Counted from the stretch's first letter, positions 47,791-57,809 are shown. The stretch is 64,000 nt of DNA from Aurantimonas coralicida_A (GCF_036016755.1 NZ_JAYXIH010000004.1:62001-126000); one strand, 5' to 3'. Notes: a model not told the origin generated them from the sequence alone. Numbers and translations are program-made.

Positions 47791-48282
47791 CTATGCGGCG
47801 CCGCGCAGCGGCTGCTCGGCCGGCATCTCGCCCAGAACCTGCGGATCGTTGGTCAGATTGGCCCGCATCATCTGCAGCGCGGAATCGAGGAACTTGCGCT
47901 CATCCTCACTGAGGCCGGTCACCGTGCGTTCGTAAACCGCGAGCGCCACCGGTCGAGCCTCCTCGAACACCTGCTCGGCAGCCTTTGTCGGCGCGATCAC
48001 CTTGGCGCGCCGATCGGTCGGATCGACGGTGCGGGTGATCAACCCGCGTATTTCCAGTCGGTCGAGATAGGCCGACAGGGTCATCGGCTCGACGCCCATG
48101 CGCTCGGCCAGCACCGCTTGGCGGGACCCCTCGTAACGTGCCACATAGGCAAGCGCCCGAATTTCCCCGGGCGTCAGTGCTAGGCCGGCTTCCTCGACAG
48201 CCTTTTCGAAGGCTTGTCGATAAAGCCGGGCGATGTCGACCACGACGAAGCCGAGTGCATTTCCTGGTAGTAGTTGTGACAT
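47791..48282 (-). CDS. MarR family transcriptional regulator
   Basis: A 163-residue winged-helix regulator. Marks: GLALTPGEIRALAYVARYEG, the recognition region RQAVLAERMGVEPMTLSAYLDRLE and the wing RGLITRTVDPTDRRAKVIAPT. MarR proteins act as dimers and repress efflux or stress genes until a phenolic or similar ligand binds. It is followed on the strand by the Bcr/CflA exporter, a standard repressor-pump pairing, and diverges from the M3 peptidase gene across 180 bases, where its operator should lie. Confidence 0.93.
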   Translation of the reverse strand: MSQLLPGNALGFVVVDIARLYRQAFEKAVEEAGLALTPGEIRALAYVARYEGSRQAVLAERMGVEPMTLSAYLDRLEIRGLITRTVDPTDRRAKVIAPTKAAEQVFEEARPVALAVYERTVTGLSEDERKFLDSALQMMRANLTNDPQVLGEMPAEQPLRGAA

Positions 48283-48462
48283 GATAGCAAAGGTCCCGTT
48301 TCAGTCGTCTTGTCGATGTGAGCCTACCGGAAACGTTACGTCAGGACCGGCACAACCCCATTTTCGCATTATCTGCCTGCCGAAGCGGTACGTCTATAAG
48401 GCTTTCGACCAAAAGGCCGAACTGTTCCGTCGAGCATCGCCTCAATACAACAAGGTTTTCTC

Positions 48463-50520
48463 ATGCCCGATCGCGGAATCACTGCCTCGCAGGATGCAGC
48501 CTTCACGTTTAATTTACCGTCTGGGCGTCTCGACTTCGGCACAATCGACCCTTCCGGTTTCCCCGACGCGTTTCGCGCGGCGATGGCGGAGCACCTCGCC
48601 GAAATTGCCGCGATAGCCGAAAACCCCGCCGCGCCTAGCTTTATCAACACCTTGGCCGCGATGGAGGGCTCCGGCAGACGTCTCGACGCCGTGGCTCGGA
48701 CCTTTTTCGCACTCGCGGGAGCTCATACCAACGCGGAGTTGCAGGCGGCCGAGCGCGAGATTTCCCCGGCGCTTTCCCGCCATGCCTCGGCGATCGCGCT
48801 GAATGCCGGACTCTTCGCGCGGGTCGATGCCGTCGCCGAAAACAGCGTCGAAATGTCGCGTCTCGCACCGGAAGATGCGCGGCTGTTAAAGCGTGTTCAC
48901 AGCGGATTTGTTCGTGGCGGCGCGAATCTTCAGGGGGCCGACCGCGAAAGGCTGGCCGAGATCGACGCTGAACTGGCCTCGCTCGGCACGCGCTTTTCCC
49001 AGAACATCCTGGCCGACGAGCGCGACTGGCTGCTGCCGCTCGCCAAGCACGACCTCTCCGGCTTGCCGGATTTCCTCGTCTCGTCCATGGACGGGGTCGC
49101 GGCGGAGCGTCGTATCGACGGCTACGGGCTGACCCTGTCGCGCTCCCTTGTCGTGCCGTTCCTGACCTATTGCGACCGGCGCGATCTGCGCGAGACCGCG
49201 TTCCGCGCCTGGACCAGCCGCGGCGAGAATGACGGGCCATCCGACAACCGGCAGATCATGGCCGACATCCTGCGGCTTCGCCGCGAGAAGGCGAAGCTGC
49301 TCGGGTACCCGAGCTATGCCGCCTACAAGCTCGACGACCAGATGGCCAAGACGCCGGGGGCAGTCCGAACCCTCCTGGAAGAGGTCTGGGGCCATGCCAA
49401 GGCGCGGGCGGCGGACGACGCCGAAGCGCTCCGCGCCCTCGCGGCGGCGGCCGGCGACAACAACGCGCTGGAGCCTTGGGATTGGCGCTATTATGCCGAG
49501 AAACGTCGGCGCGCCGCGTTCGATCTCGACGAGGCGGAACTGAAGCCGTATTTCCAGCTCAACCGCATGATCGACGCAGCATTCGACGTTGCCGGCCGGC
49601 TGTTCGGCCTGACCTTCGAGCCGTTGCCGGACGCCAAGGCCTGGCACCCGGACGTGAAGGCCTGGGCCGTCCGCGACCGGACCGGCCGTGAGCGCGGGCT
49701 TTTTCTCGGCGATTATTTCGCGCGCGCCTCCAAGCGCTCCGGGGCCTGGATGAGCGCGTTGCGCGGCCAGCACAAACTCGATGGCGGCCAGACCCCGATC
49801 ATCTACAATGTCTGCAATTTCGCCAAGCCGAACCAGGGTGAGGCGGCGCTGCTGTCGCTCGACGACGCCCGCACGCTGTTCCACGAATTCGGCCACGCCC
49901 TGCATGGCCTGCTCTCCGACGTCACATGGCCGTCGCTCGCCGGAACCGCCGTCGCCCGCGACTTCGTCGAGCTGCCGTCGCAGCTCTACGAACACTGGCT
50001 GACCGTTCCCGAAGTGCTGGAGAAACACGCCCGCCACGCCGAAACCGGGGAAACGTTACCCAAGGCGCTGCTCGACAAGCTTACCGCCGCGCGCACCTTC
50101 GACGCCGGCTTCGACACGGTCGAATACACCGCCTCGGCCCTGATCGATCTCGGTCTGCACGAGGCCGAAACCGTTCCGGACAAGCCGCTGGAGGCCGAGC
50201 GGGCCATGCTGGAGGCCCTCGGCATGCCGCGCGCGATCGTCATGCGCCACCGCTCGCCGCATTTCGCCCACATCTTCTCCGGCGACGGCTATTCGGCGGG
50301 CTATTACTCCTACATGTGGTCGGAAGTGCTCGACGCGGATGCCTTCGAGGCGTTCGGCGAGACGGGCGACCCGTTCGATCGCGCCACTGCGGACAAGCTG
50401 CTGACGCATATCTACTCGGCCGGCAATTCGCGCGATGCGGCCGAGCTCTACACCGCTTTTCGCGGCCGCATGCCGACCACCGAGGCGCTCCTGAAAAAGC
50501 GCGGCTTCGTCGCGGAGTAG
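48463..50520 (+). CDS. M3 family oligopeptidase (Dcp/OpdA-like)
   Basis: A 685-residue cytoplasmic zinc peptidase that cuts short peptides. The catalytic HEFGHALHG (H474, E475, H478) is preceded by GGQTPIIYNVCNFAKP and followed by LPSQLYEHWLTVPEVL, and the C-terminal SPHFAHIFSGDGYSAGYYSY completes the channel lining, as in Dcp/OpdA. No signal peptide, length as expected. It diverges from the MarR gene. Whether it is under MarR control is unknown. Its likely role is recycling peptides left by proteasome-like and ATP-dependent proteases. Confidence 0.95.
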   Translation: MPDRGITASQDAAFTFNLPSGRLDFGTIDPSGFPDAFRAAMAEHLAEIAAIAENPAAPSFINTLAAMEGSGRRLDAVARTFFALAGAHTNAELQAAEREISPALSRHASAIALNAGLFARVDAVAENSVEMSRLAPEDARLLKRVHSGFVRGGANLQGADRERLAEIDAELASLGTRFSQNILADERDWLLPLAKHDLSGLPDFLVSSMDGVAAERRIDGYGLTLSRSLVVPFLTYCDRRDLRETAFRAWTSRGENDGPSDNRQIMADILRLRREKAKLLGYPSYAAYKLDDQMAKTPGAVRTLLEEVWGHAKARAADDAEALRALAAAAGDNNALEPWDWRYYAEKRRRAAFDLDEAELKPYFQLNRMIDAAFDVAGRLFGLTFEPLPDAKAWHPDVKAWAVRDRTGRERGLFLGDYFARASKRSGAWMSALRGQHKLDGGQTPIIYNVCNFAKPNQGEAALLSLDDARTLFHEFGHALHGLLSDVTWPSLAGTAVARDFVELPSQLYEHWLTVPEVLEKHARHAETGETLPKALLDKLTAARTFDAGFDTVEYTASALIDLGLHEAETVPDKPLEAERAMLEALGMPRAIVMRHRSPHFAHIFSGDGYSAGYYSYMWSEVLDADAFEAFGETGDPFDRATADKLLTHIYSAGNSRDAAELYTAFRGRMPTTEALLKKRGFVAE

Positions 50521-50622
50521 GGCAAGGCGATCGGCGGCTATGCGGCGGTCGGCAAGCTGGCATCGAGCAGCCGACAGACTTGTAGCGAGGCACCGCGCGA
50601 TCTGGTAAATTGGTCCGTCGCA

Positions 50623-52425
50623 ATGGGACCGACGACGATGGCCCGACCGATACGCCGCCTCGCCGCAATTTTATCGATGGATGTGGAAGGCTTTTCCGGC
50701 CTTGTCGAAGCCGACGAGGCCGCCGCCCTCCGCGCCGTCGTGCATACCTATCGCGAGCGCGTGCTTCCGACGATCGGCGAATTTGGCGGCACGGTGTTCA
50801 AGACCACCGGCGACGGCCTGCTGGCGGAATTCGCGAGCGCCGTCAGCGCGGTCAAATGGACCGCCAGCTTCCAGCGCGCGATGGCCGCGGACGAACCCGA
50901 TGATGCGCCGCTGCGCGTGCGCACCGGGATCGTCATCGGCGACGTGGTGGTGTCGGACGACGACCGGTTCGGCGGGGGCGTCAACATGGCAGCGCGGGTG
51001 CAAGCGCTCTCGCCGGCCGGCGGCATGGCGATCTCGCGGGGGGTCTTCGAGTATCTGACCGGCAAGACCGATCTTTATTTCACCGACATCGGCGAGCGGG
51101 TTCTCAAGGGGCTGTCCGGCCACCATCGGATCTGGGTGTGGGACCCGAAGATCGTCGGCGTCAGCCGCCGCAGCCCGGTCGCCGTCCCCGACCCGGCGAC
51201 GCACCCCTCGATCGCGGTCCTGCCCTTCGACAATTTGAGCAGCAATGCCGAGCGCGACAGCTTCATCGAGGGCATGGTCGAGGAGATCACTGCCAGCCTG
51301 TCCCGGGTCCGGGAATTCCTCGTCATCGCCCGGCACTCGGCCTACGCCTATCAGGGACGGTCACTCGACGTGCGGGCCATCGCCACCGAACTCGGTGTCC
51401 GCTACCTCCTTGAAGGCAGCGTGCGGTTTGCCGGGGAGCGCATGCGCGTGTCGCTTCGCCTCGTCGACGGCGAGACCGCCATGCAGATCTGGAGCGACCG
51501 GATCGAGGCGGAGATCGCCGACGTGTTCGAGGTGCAGGACAACATCGCTGAACTGGTCTCTGGCGCACTGCATCCGACGATCCGCCAGGCCGAGGTCGAC
51601 CGCTCCCGCCGCAAGGCGCCGGAGAGTCTCGTCGCCTACGACCTCGTCATGCGGGCGCTGCCCCACTTGTGGGCGCATCGGCGGGAGGAAAACACCCGTG
51701 CCATCGCGCTGCTCGGCGAAGCGCTGACGCTGGAGCCCGGCAACGGCCGGGCAGCGGCCATCTGCGCCTGGGCGCACGCCCAGCACATCGTCTACAACTG
51801 GTCGGAGGATTTTGCCGCCGAACGCGCCGCCGGCCGCGCGCATCTGGAAGCGACGGCGGGACAGATCGACGACGACCCGCTGGCGCTGACCGCCGCCGCC
51901 ACCGCGATCATGCTGACCGACGGCGCGCTGGACCGGGCCAACGCGCTGATCGACCGGGCGCTCGACATCGACGTCAATCATGCCTGGGCGTGGACACGCC
52001 GGGGTTTCGCGCGCGTCTACGCCGGCCGGGCGGAGGAGGCGTTCGCCTGTTTCGAGCGCTCGATGCGGCTATCGCCCCGCGACCCCTTCAGCTTCAATTC
52101 GATCGTGGGAATGGGTCTGTCGCATTTTGCCGCTGGCCGGCCGGCGGAAGCGGCCCGCTGGACACGACGGGCGCTGGTCGAAAAGCCCGGGATGACCTGG
52201 CCGCTACGTGACCTGGCGACCTTTCTGGCGTCGGCCGGCGAGATGGAGGACGCACGCCGCGCCCTTCTGGCTTTCCTCGCGATCAGACCGGACGTCACCG
52301 CCGCCACCGTGCGGGACGCCCTGCATTTCATGGAGCCGGCGCTACTCGACCGCTATGTCGGCGGACTTCTCGCCGCGGGCCTTCGCGATGAACCGGCCCC
52401 GCCGGCGCGGCTGGTCCATGGTTGA
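50623..52425 (+). CDS. Class III adenylate cyclase with TolB-like and TPR regions
   Basis: A 600-residue soluble protein. The class III cyclase domain (about 10-170) has both metal Asp residues (D20 in SMDVEGFSG, D64 in KTTGDGLLAEF), the adenine-selecting Lys (K60) and Asp (D114), and the transition-state Asn and Arg (N121, R125 in VNMAARV). So it should make cAMP. Residues about 195-330 resemble the TolB amino-terminal-like module (PSIAVLPFDNLSSNAERDSF, RYLLEGSVRFAGERMRV). The rest is TPR-like helices (ALTLEPGNGRAAAICAWAHA, HAWAWTRRGFARVYAGRAEE). This layout is common in Rhizobiales cyclases, where the TPR part senses an unknown signal. Confidence 0.9.
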   Translation: MGPTTMARPIRRLAAILSMDVEGFSGLVEADEAAALRAVVHTYRERVLPTIGEFGGTVFKTTGDGLLAEFASAVSAVKWTASFQRAMAADEPDDAPLRVRTGIVIGDVVVSDDDRFGGGVNMAARVQALSPAGGMAISRGVFEYLTGKTDLYFTDIGERVLKGLSGHHRIWVWDPKIVGVSRRSPVAVPDPATHPSIAVLPFDNLSSNAERDSFIEGMVEEITASLSRVREFLVIARHSAYAYQGRSLDVRAIATELGVRYLLEGSVRFAGERMRVSLRLVDGETAMQIWSDRIEAEIADVFEVQDNIAELVSGALHPTIRQAEVDRSRRKAPESLVAYDLVMRALPHLWAHRREENTRAIALLGEALTLEPGNGRAAAICAWAHAQHIVYNWSEDFAAERAAGRAHLEATAGQIDDDPLALTAAATAIMLTDGALDRANALIDRALDIDVNHAWAWTRRGFARVYAGRAEEAFACFERSMRLSPRDPFSFNSIVGMGLSHFAAGRPAEAARWTRRALVEKPGMTWPLRDLATFLASAGEMEDARRALLAFLAIRPDVTAATVRDALHFMEPALLDRYVGGLLAAGLRDEPAPPARLVHG

Positions 52426-52596
52426 GGCCAGGCTCGACCGCCGGCGGAAATCGTGGCGGTCGGTAAAGGCCAAGTCGTCTTTCCGGCATTGGCATCTTTC
52501 GCAATTGCACAAAATGCTGTAGGAGGGCGTCCAGATCAGCGCCGGGCGGACATTTGAGGTGTCGGCCGCGGCCTTAACTTGTTTCCGGTGACAATC

Positions 52597-54423
52597 ATGA
52601 AGCTCCGCAACATCGCGATTATCGCGCACGTCGACCATGGCAAGACGACTCTCGTCGACAAGCTGCTGGCCCAATCCGGCTCATTCCGCGAGAACCAGCG
52701 CCAAGAAGACCGTGCGATGGACTCCAACGATCTGGAGAAGGAGCGCGGCATCACCATCCTGGCCAAGGCGACTTCGGTCGAGTGGAAGGATACCCGCATC
52801 AACATCGTCGATACGCCGGGCCACGCCGATTTCGGCGGCGAGGTGGAGCGTATCCTCAACATGGTCGATGGCGCCGTCATCCTGGTCGACGCCTCGGAAG
52901 GCCCGATGCCGCAAACAAAATTCGTGCTCGGCAAGGCGCTCAAGGTCGGATTGAAGCCGATCGTGGCGATCAACAAGATCGACCGCTCCGACGAGCGCCA
53001 TCAGGAAGTGCTCAACGAGATCTTCGACCTGTTCGTCGCGCTCGACGCCACCGAAGAGCAGCTCGACTTCCCGGTGCTGTACGGCTCGGGCCGTGGCGGC
53101 TGGATGGCCGAGGAGCCGGAAGGCCCGCAGGACAAGGGCCTCGAGCCGCTGTTCGATTTGATCCTCAAGCATGTCCCAGAGCCGGACACCGCCGGCAAGG
53201 ATGAGCCGTTCAAGATGATCGGCACGATTCTTGAGGCGAACCCCTTCCTCGGCCGGCTGATCACCGGTCGCATCCAGTCGGGCTCGATCAAGCCGAATCA
53301 GGCGGTCAAGGTGCTGCATGGCGACGGCAAGGTGCTGGAGACCGGCCGCATCTCGAAAATCCTTGCCTTCCGCGGCCTTGAGCGGGTGCCGCTCGAATTT
53401 GCCGAGGCGGGCGACATCGTCGCGATCGCCGGCCTGTCCAAGGGCACGGTCGCCGACACCTTCTGCGACCCGGCGGTCACCGAGCCGCTGCACGCGCAAC
53501 CGATCGATCCGCCGACGGTGACGATGTCCTTCATCGTCAACGATTCCCCGCTCGCCGGCACCGAGGGCGACAAGGTGACGAGCCGCATCATCCGCGACCG
53601 TCTCCTGAAGGAGGCCGAAGGCAATGTCGCGCTGAAGATCGACGAGGCGGACGACAAGGATTCCTTCTACGTCTCCGGTCGCGGCGAGCTGCAGCTCGCC
53701 GTGCTGATCGAGACGATGCGCCGCGAGGGTTTCGAGCTCGGGATCTCGCGTCCGCGCGTCGTCATGAAAGAGGGCGAGAACGGCGAAACCCTGGAGCCAA
53801 TCGAGGAAGTCGTCATCGACGTCGACGAGGAGCATTCCGGCATCGTCGTCCAGAAGATGAGCGAGCGCAAAGCCGAGATGATCGAGCTGCGCCCCTCCGG
53901 TGGCGACCGCCAGCGTCTGGTGTTCCACGCCCCGACGCGCGGCCTCATCGGCTATCAGTCGGAGCTGTTGACCGACACCCGCGGCACGGCGATCATGAAC
54001 CGCCTGTTCCATTCCTACGCGCCCTTCAAGGGCACGCTTCCCGGCCGCAACACCGGTGTGTTGATCTCCAACGACACTGGCGAGAGCGTCGCCTTCGCCA
54101 TGTTCAACCTGGAAGATCGCGGCCCGATGGTCATCGATGCCGGCGTCAAGGTCTATGCCGGCATGATTATCGGCATCCACACCCGTGAGAACGATCTGGA
54201 AGTGAACGTTCTCAAGGGCAAGAAGCTGACCAATATGCGCGCTTCCGGCAAGGACGAGGCGATCAAGCTGACGCCACCGATCCGCATGACGCTGGACCGG
54301 GCGCTGTCCTGGATTCAGGACGACGAACTGGTCGAGGTGACGCCGAAGACGATCCGGCTGCGCAAGATCTATCTCGACTCGAACGAGCGCAAGCGCTTCG
54401 ACAAGAGCCGTAAGGCGGCCTGA
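52597..54423 (+). CDS. typA: Ribosome-dependent GTPase TypA/BipA
   Basis: TypA assists 50S assembly and stress growth. The 608-residue protein has the elongation-factor GTPase domain: G1 AHVDHGKT (10-17), the switch-region G2/G3 with RGITILAK and DTPGHADFGGEVER, NKIDRSD (G4) and the SAL-like GSGRGGW. Domains II, III and V and the BipA-specific C terminus (GENGETLEPIEEV, APTRGLIGYQSEL, RTLGTAIMN-like DTRGTAIMNRLF) follow. ATG 52597 gives the standard MKLRNIAIIAHVDHG. A GTG nine bases upstream is in frame. It is monocistronic, with a very strong terminator. Confidence 0.97.
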   Translation: MKLRNIAIIAHVDHGKTTLVDKLLAQSGSFRENQRQEDRAMDSNDLEKERGITILAKATSVEWKDTRINIVDTPGHADFGGEVERILNMVDGAVILVDASEGPMPQTKFVLGKALKVGLKPIVAINKIDRSDERHQEVLNEIFDLFVALDATEEQLDFPVLYGSGRGGWMAEEPEGPQDKGLEPLFDLILKHVPEPDTAGKDEPFKMIGTILEANPFLGRLITGRIQSGSIKPNQAVKVLHGDGKVLETGRISKILAFRGLERVPLEFAEAGDIVAIAGLSKGTVADTFCDPAVTEPLHAQPIDPPTVTMSFIVNDSPLAGTEGDKVTSRIIRDRLLKEAEGNVALKIDEADDKDSFYVSGRGELQLAVLIETMRREGFELGISRPRVVMKEGENGETLEPIEEVVIDVDEEHSGIVVQKMSERKAEMIELRPSGGDRQRLVFHAPTRGLIGYQSELLTDTRGTAIMNRLFHSYAPFKGTLPGRNTGVLISNDTGESVAFAMFNLEDRGPMVIDAGVKVYAGMIIGIHTRENDLEVNVLKGKKLTNMRASGKDEAIKLTPPIRMTLDRALSWIQDDELVEVTPKTIRLRKIYLDSNERKRFDKSRKAA

Positions 54424-54461
54424 CCGGCCCGGCGCTTAGGACTAAGCCAGACCTCTTTACT

Positions 54462-54505
54462 GACGAAAAACGGGTGCCTGCTCTCGCGGGCACCCGTTTT
54501 TCGTC
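54462..54505. terminator. Strong bidirectional terminator between typA and the aminotransferase gene
   Basis: GACGAAAAACGGGTGCC (54462-54478) and its perfect 17-base inverse complement (54489-54505) flank a ten-base loop. The A5 and T5 tracts inside the arms make it work in both directions. It lies 39 bases after typA and 34 bases beyond the convergent aminotransferase stop. Confidence 0.92.
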
Positions 54506-54538
54506 GACACGACTTGGGAGATCGCGCGTCTGAATTTG

Positions 54539-55747
54539 TTACGCGGCCGCCACTTGCGAGCTGGCCGCCGCGCCGCTCTGGTCGCGGTAATAATCCTGCG
54601 CCGCCGCCACGCCCGATCCGAGCTCGATCCGGGCTCCGGCGTCGACCAGCGCCATCTCGGCAATGCTCAGCGCGGTCAGGCACATCCCCGCATTGAGATC
54701 GCCGAGATGGCCGATACGGAACACCTTGCCCGATAATTGCGCGAGCCCGCTGCCGAATGAGGTTTCGTAGCGCTCATAGGCGATCTTGAGCACCGCGTTG
54801 GCATCGACGCCCTCCGGCACGCGAATGGCCGAGACGGTGTCCGAATGCCATTGCGGCGCCACCGCCTGAAGCTTCAGCCCCATGCCGGCGACGCCGCGCC
54901 GCACGCCTTCGGCCAGCCGGTGGTGCCTGGCGAAGACATTGTCGAGCCCTTCCTCGAACAGCATGTCGAGCGCGACCCGCAGCCCATGGAAGAACTGCGT
55001 CGGCGGCGTATAGGGGAAATAGCCCTGATCGTTGGTCGCGATCATGTCGGCGAAGGAGAAGTAGCACCGCTCCATCTTCGGGCGGTTGTCACGATACGCG
55101 GCCATGGCTTTTTCCGATACCGACAGGAACGACAGCCCGGCCGGTAGCATGAAGCCCTTCTGCGAGCCGGCGACGGCCAGATCGACACCCCATTGGTCCT
55201 GGCGAAAATCGATCGAGGCGATCGACGAGACGCCGTCGACGAAGATCAGCGCAGGGTGCGAATGGGCGTCGAGCAGCTTGCGGAGCCCGGCGATGTCCGA
55301 GGCCACGCCGGTCGCCGTTTCGTTCTGGGTGGCGAAGACTGCCCTGATCTCGTGCGCCTTGTCGGCGGCGATGACGCGCTCGTATTCGTCCAATGGCACG
55401 CCGGCGCCCCATTGGACGTCGATCGCCGTCACGTCGAGGCCGAGGCGGATCGCCATATCCACCCACAGATGCGAGAACTGGCCGAAGCGCGACATCAGTA
55501 CCTTGTCGCCGCGCGCGAGCGTGTTCTGGATGGCCGCCTCCCAAGCGCCCGTCCCCGAGGAGGGATACATGAAGACGCGGCCGTCCTTGTTTTGAAAGAC
55601 CTTCTTCAGGTCGCGGAACAGCGGCAAGGTCAGTTCGGGTAAGTCCGGGGAGCGCTGATCCTCCATCGGCACGTTCATGGCGCGACGGACGCGCTCGGGA
55701 ACGTTGGTCGGGCCGGGGATGAACAGATGTCGGATACCGTGCTTCAA
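54539..55747 (-). CDS. sgaA: Serine-glyoxylate/alanine-glyoxylate aminotransferase family protein
   Basis: A 402-residue fold-type I PLP enzyme. Pyridoxal is bound by K197 in AVAGSQKGFMLP, with D171 (FVDGVSSIAS) contacting the ring and HLFIPGPTNVPERV, MYPSSGTGAWEAAI and ATQNETATGV as the usual active-site strips. This is the serine-glyoxylate/purine-catabolism aminotransferase group, which converts serine and glyoxylate to hydroxypyruvate and glycine in the serine cycle or in photorespiration-like metabolism. Exact specificity cannot be settled. It shares the bidirectional terminator with typA. Confidence 0.9.
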   Translation of the reverse strand: MKHGIRHLFIPGPTNVPERVRRAMNVPMEDQRSPDLPELTLPLFRDLKKVFQNKDGRVFMYPSSGTGAWEAAIQNTLARGDKVLMSRFGQFSHLWVDMAIRLGLDVTAIDVQWGAGVPLDEYERVIAADKAHEIRAVFATQNETATGVASDIAGLRKLLDAHSHPALIFVDGVSSIASIDFRQDQWGVDLAVAGSQKGFMLPAGLSFLSVSEKAMAAYRDNRPKMERCYFSFADMIATNDQGYFPYTPPTQFFHGLRVALDMLFEEGLDNVFARHHRLAEGVRRGVAGMGLKLQAVAPQWHSDTVSAIRVPEGVDANAVLKIAYERYETSFGSGLAQLSGKVFRIGHLGDLNAGMCLTALSIAEMALVDAGARIELGSGVAAAQDYYRDQSGAAASSQVAAA

Positions 55748-55977
55748 GATGACCTCCCATAAACCGGGATCGCGTGCGTTCGCACACGTCTTCGCCGGTT
55801 TTTCTCGATCGTACCCCTCCCTCCCCTATAGATATACTTTCAAATTCTGTTGTCGACGTAAGCTTTTCTTATCCATCATCGGCGGATGTCGGCACCCTCG
55901 ACGCACGGTTGTGGACAGCGGGCGCGGGATCGCTATCCAGTCACCCAAGATAACGACAACGAAAAGCGAGTGGGGAA

Positions 55978-56358
55978 ATGGGTCTTCTTTCCGGTATCAT
56001 GGGACTAACCAGCGACGCCGATATCGACGAGGTGCGGAGCGACCTCGACCCGATGCTGCTGGCTGACGAAGACGTTGATTTGGCGTTTCGAGTCGTCCGC
56101 GATCTGTTCGTGTTTACCGATCTTCGCCTGATCATCGTCGACAAGCAGGGCATGACCGGCCGCAAACGGCATATCCAAACGATCCCCTATCGCTCGATCA
56201 CCATGTTCGCGATCGAGACGGCCGGCAATTTCGACGCTGATTCCGAACTGACGCTGTGGATGAGCGGACAGCCGCCGCTGTTGCGTCAATTATCGCGCCG
56301 CGCCGACATCGCCGGTATCCAGCGCGCTCTGGCGCACGGGGTCCTCGACCGAAAGTGA
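55978..56358 (+). CDS. Bacterial PH domain protein
   Basis: A 126-residue soluble protein formed by one bacterial pleckstrin-homology domain (bPH family, DUF1696/PF08000 type): LLADEDVDLAFRVVRDLFVF, TDLRLIIVDKQGMTGRKRH, YRSITMFAIETAGNFDADSE and the final helix (RRADIAGIQRALAHGVL). The TDLRLIIVDKQG strand pair is the hallmark. Function is not known, since such domains form ring assemblies and bind unknown partners. It diverges from the aminotransferase gene across 230 bases. Confidence 0.88.
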   Translation: MGLLSGIMGLTSDADIDEVRSDLDPMLLADEDVDLAFRVVRDLFVFTDLRLIIVDKQGMTGRKRHIQTIPYRSITMFAIETAGNFDADSELTLWMSGQPPLLRQLSRRADIAGIQRALAHGVLDRK

Positions 56359-56563
56359 GGCGCTCTCCAATCGGTCATTCGAGTCAGTGCTGTCGTCCGC
56401 CGCGATAGGTCGGACGCCTCCTCCGCCAAACTCAAAAAGCCGGGGACAAACCGGGCGACCGCGTCGGCAACGCCGCGGCGCGATTGATGTTCGCGGACGA
56501 TCAGCGGAAATATGAACCGGCGAACGAGACGGATCGGTCGAGACGGTTTATGGTTAATATCCG

Positions 56564-57073
56564 ATGAACACGATTGTCGCCGAAACTCGCTTAGCCGAAC
56601 CGCGTGACACCGCGGCGCTGGCGGCGGTGCATGAGGCGGCATGGCGCGGCGCCTATGCCGGCTTGATCCCCCACCATAGTCTCTCCCGGATGATCGGACG
56701 GCGCCACCAAGCCTGGTGGGCACGGGCGATCCGCAGCGGTGCGGCGATCCTGGTGGTCGAGTTCGCCGGCGAAACGATCGGCTATGCCACGCTCGGGGAC
56801 AACCGCGCCGAGGCGATCAAGGCCGAGGGCGAGATCTACGAACTCTACATCCGACCGGAATATCAGGGGCTGGGCTTCGGCGGGCGCCTGTTCAAGGCGG
56901 CCAGAGGCCTGCTGGCCGACCGCCGCCTGACCGGTCTGGTGGTCTGGGCGCTCGCGGACAATCACCAGGCCGTCGACTTCTATGCGCGACTTGGCGGCGC
57001 CGATGTCGCCGAGGGCAGCGAAGTGTTCGAGGGCCGCAACCTCGGCAAGATCGCCTTCGTCTGGCCCCGATAA
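56564..57073 (+). CDS. GNAT family N-acetyltransferase (RimI-like)
   Basis: A 169-residue acetyltransferase with the classic GNAT order: TRLAEPRDTAALAAVHEAAW, the WWARAIRSG-VVEFAGETIGYATLG strands, motif A YELYIRPEYQGLGFGGRLF (QGLGFG acetyl-CoA loop), and the closing NHQAVDFYARLGGADV. The overall type is that of protein or small-molecule acetyltransferases of the RimI/YjaB kind. Substrate is unknown. It lies 205 bases after the PH-domain gene, in an A+T-rich upstream patch (TTTATGGTTAATATCC), and 189 bases before ppa. Confidence 0.88.
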   Translation: MNTIVAETRLAEPRDTAALAAVHEAAWRGAYAGLIPHHSLSRMIGRRHQAWWARAIRSGAAILVVEFAGETIGYATLGDNRAEAIKAEGEIYELYIRPEYQGLGFGGRLFKAARGLLADRRLTGLVVWALADNHQAVDFYARLGGADVAEGSEVFEGRNLGKIAFVWPR

Positions 57074-57262
57074 CGGGCGGTCATCAAGGCGATTGCACGG
57101 GTTTGTTGCACCGCCCTCCGGGAGCGGCTAGAGCATCGGGCAATCCCCAAGGCGCCCCAGATCGAGATTTCCCCGCGCTTTGGCAAGCCAATCCCGGCGT
57201 TCACGCCGTCGGTTCTCCTGACGCGCCGACCGGCCGGCCCGAGACAGTGAAGAGGACAGATC

Positions 57263-57799
57263 ATGCGCATCGATGCGATCGCCATCGGCAACACCCCTCC
57301 GGACGATATCAACGTCATCATCGAGGTGCCGCTGGGCGGCCATCCGATCAAATACGAGATGGACAAGGAGGCCGGTTGCCTCGTCGTCGACCGGTTCCTC
57401 TACACGCCGATGACCTATCCGGGGAATTATGGCTTCGTGCCGCACACGCTGTCCGACGATGGCGATCCGATCGACGTCCTGATCTGCAACACCCGTCCGC
57501 TGTTTCCCGGCTGCGTCATCAACTGCCGGCCGATCGGCGTTCTGGTCATGGAAGACAACAAGGGCCAGGACGAGAAGATCATCGCCGTGCCCTCGCCGCA
57601 CATCACCCGCCGTTTCGAGATGGTCACGGAATACAAGGACCTGCCGGAGATCACCCTGCAGCAGGTCGAGCATTTCTTCGAGCACTACAAGGATCTGGAA
57701 CCCGGCAAGTGGGTGAAGATCGGCGATTGGGGCGATAGCGACAAGGCGCGCACCCTGATCACGGAAGCCATCGAACGCGAGAAGCAGACCAAGGCCTAA
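57263..57799 (+). CDS. ppa: Inorganic pyrophosphatase
   Basis: Ppa hydrolyses pyrophosphate and so drives biosynthesis. The 178-residue family I enzyme has the signature DGDPIDVLI (D66, D68, D71), MEDNKGQDEKIIAVP (D98, D103) and the FLYTPMTYPGNYGFVP strand, plus EVPLGGHPIKYEMDKEAG. Length fits the hexameric bacterial form. ATG 57263 follows AAGAGGACAG. A G+C-rich hairpin lies 11 bases after the stop. Confidence 0.98.
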   Translation: MRIDAIAIGNTPPDDINVIIEVPLGGHPIKYEMDKEAGCLVVDRFLYTPMTYPGNYGFVPHTLSDDGDPIDVLICNTRPLFPGCVINCRPIGVLVMEDNKGQDEKIIAVPSPHITRRFEMVTEYKDLPEITLQQVEHFFEHYKDLEPGKWVKIGDWGDSDKARTLITEAIEREKQTKA

Positions 57800-57809
57800 G
57801 CGAAACCGG

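Noticed and set aside
48886..50037. A 383-residue minus-strand frame opposite the M3 peptidase
   Set aside because: Antisense shadow without a domain or a ribosome-binding site, and the peptidase is complete.
50623..52425. Possible loss of the substrate-selecting Asp in the cyclase
   Set aside because: The GD of the usual GDxVN reads GG, but the adenine-selecting Asp is the one seven residues before the Asn (D114), and it is present. The catalytic set is complete.
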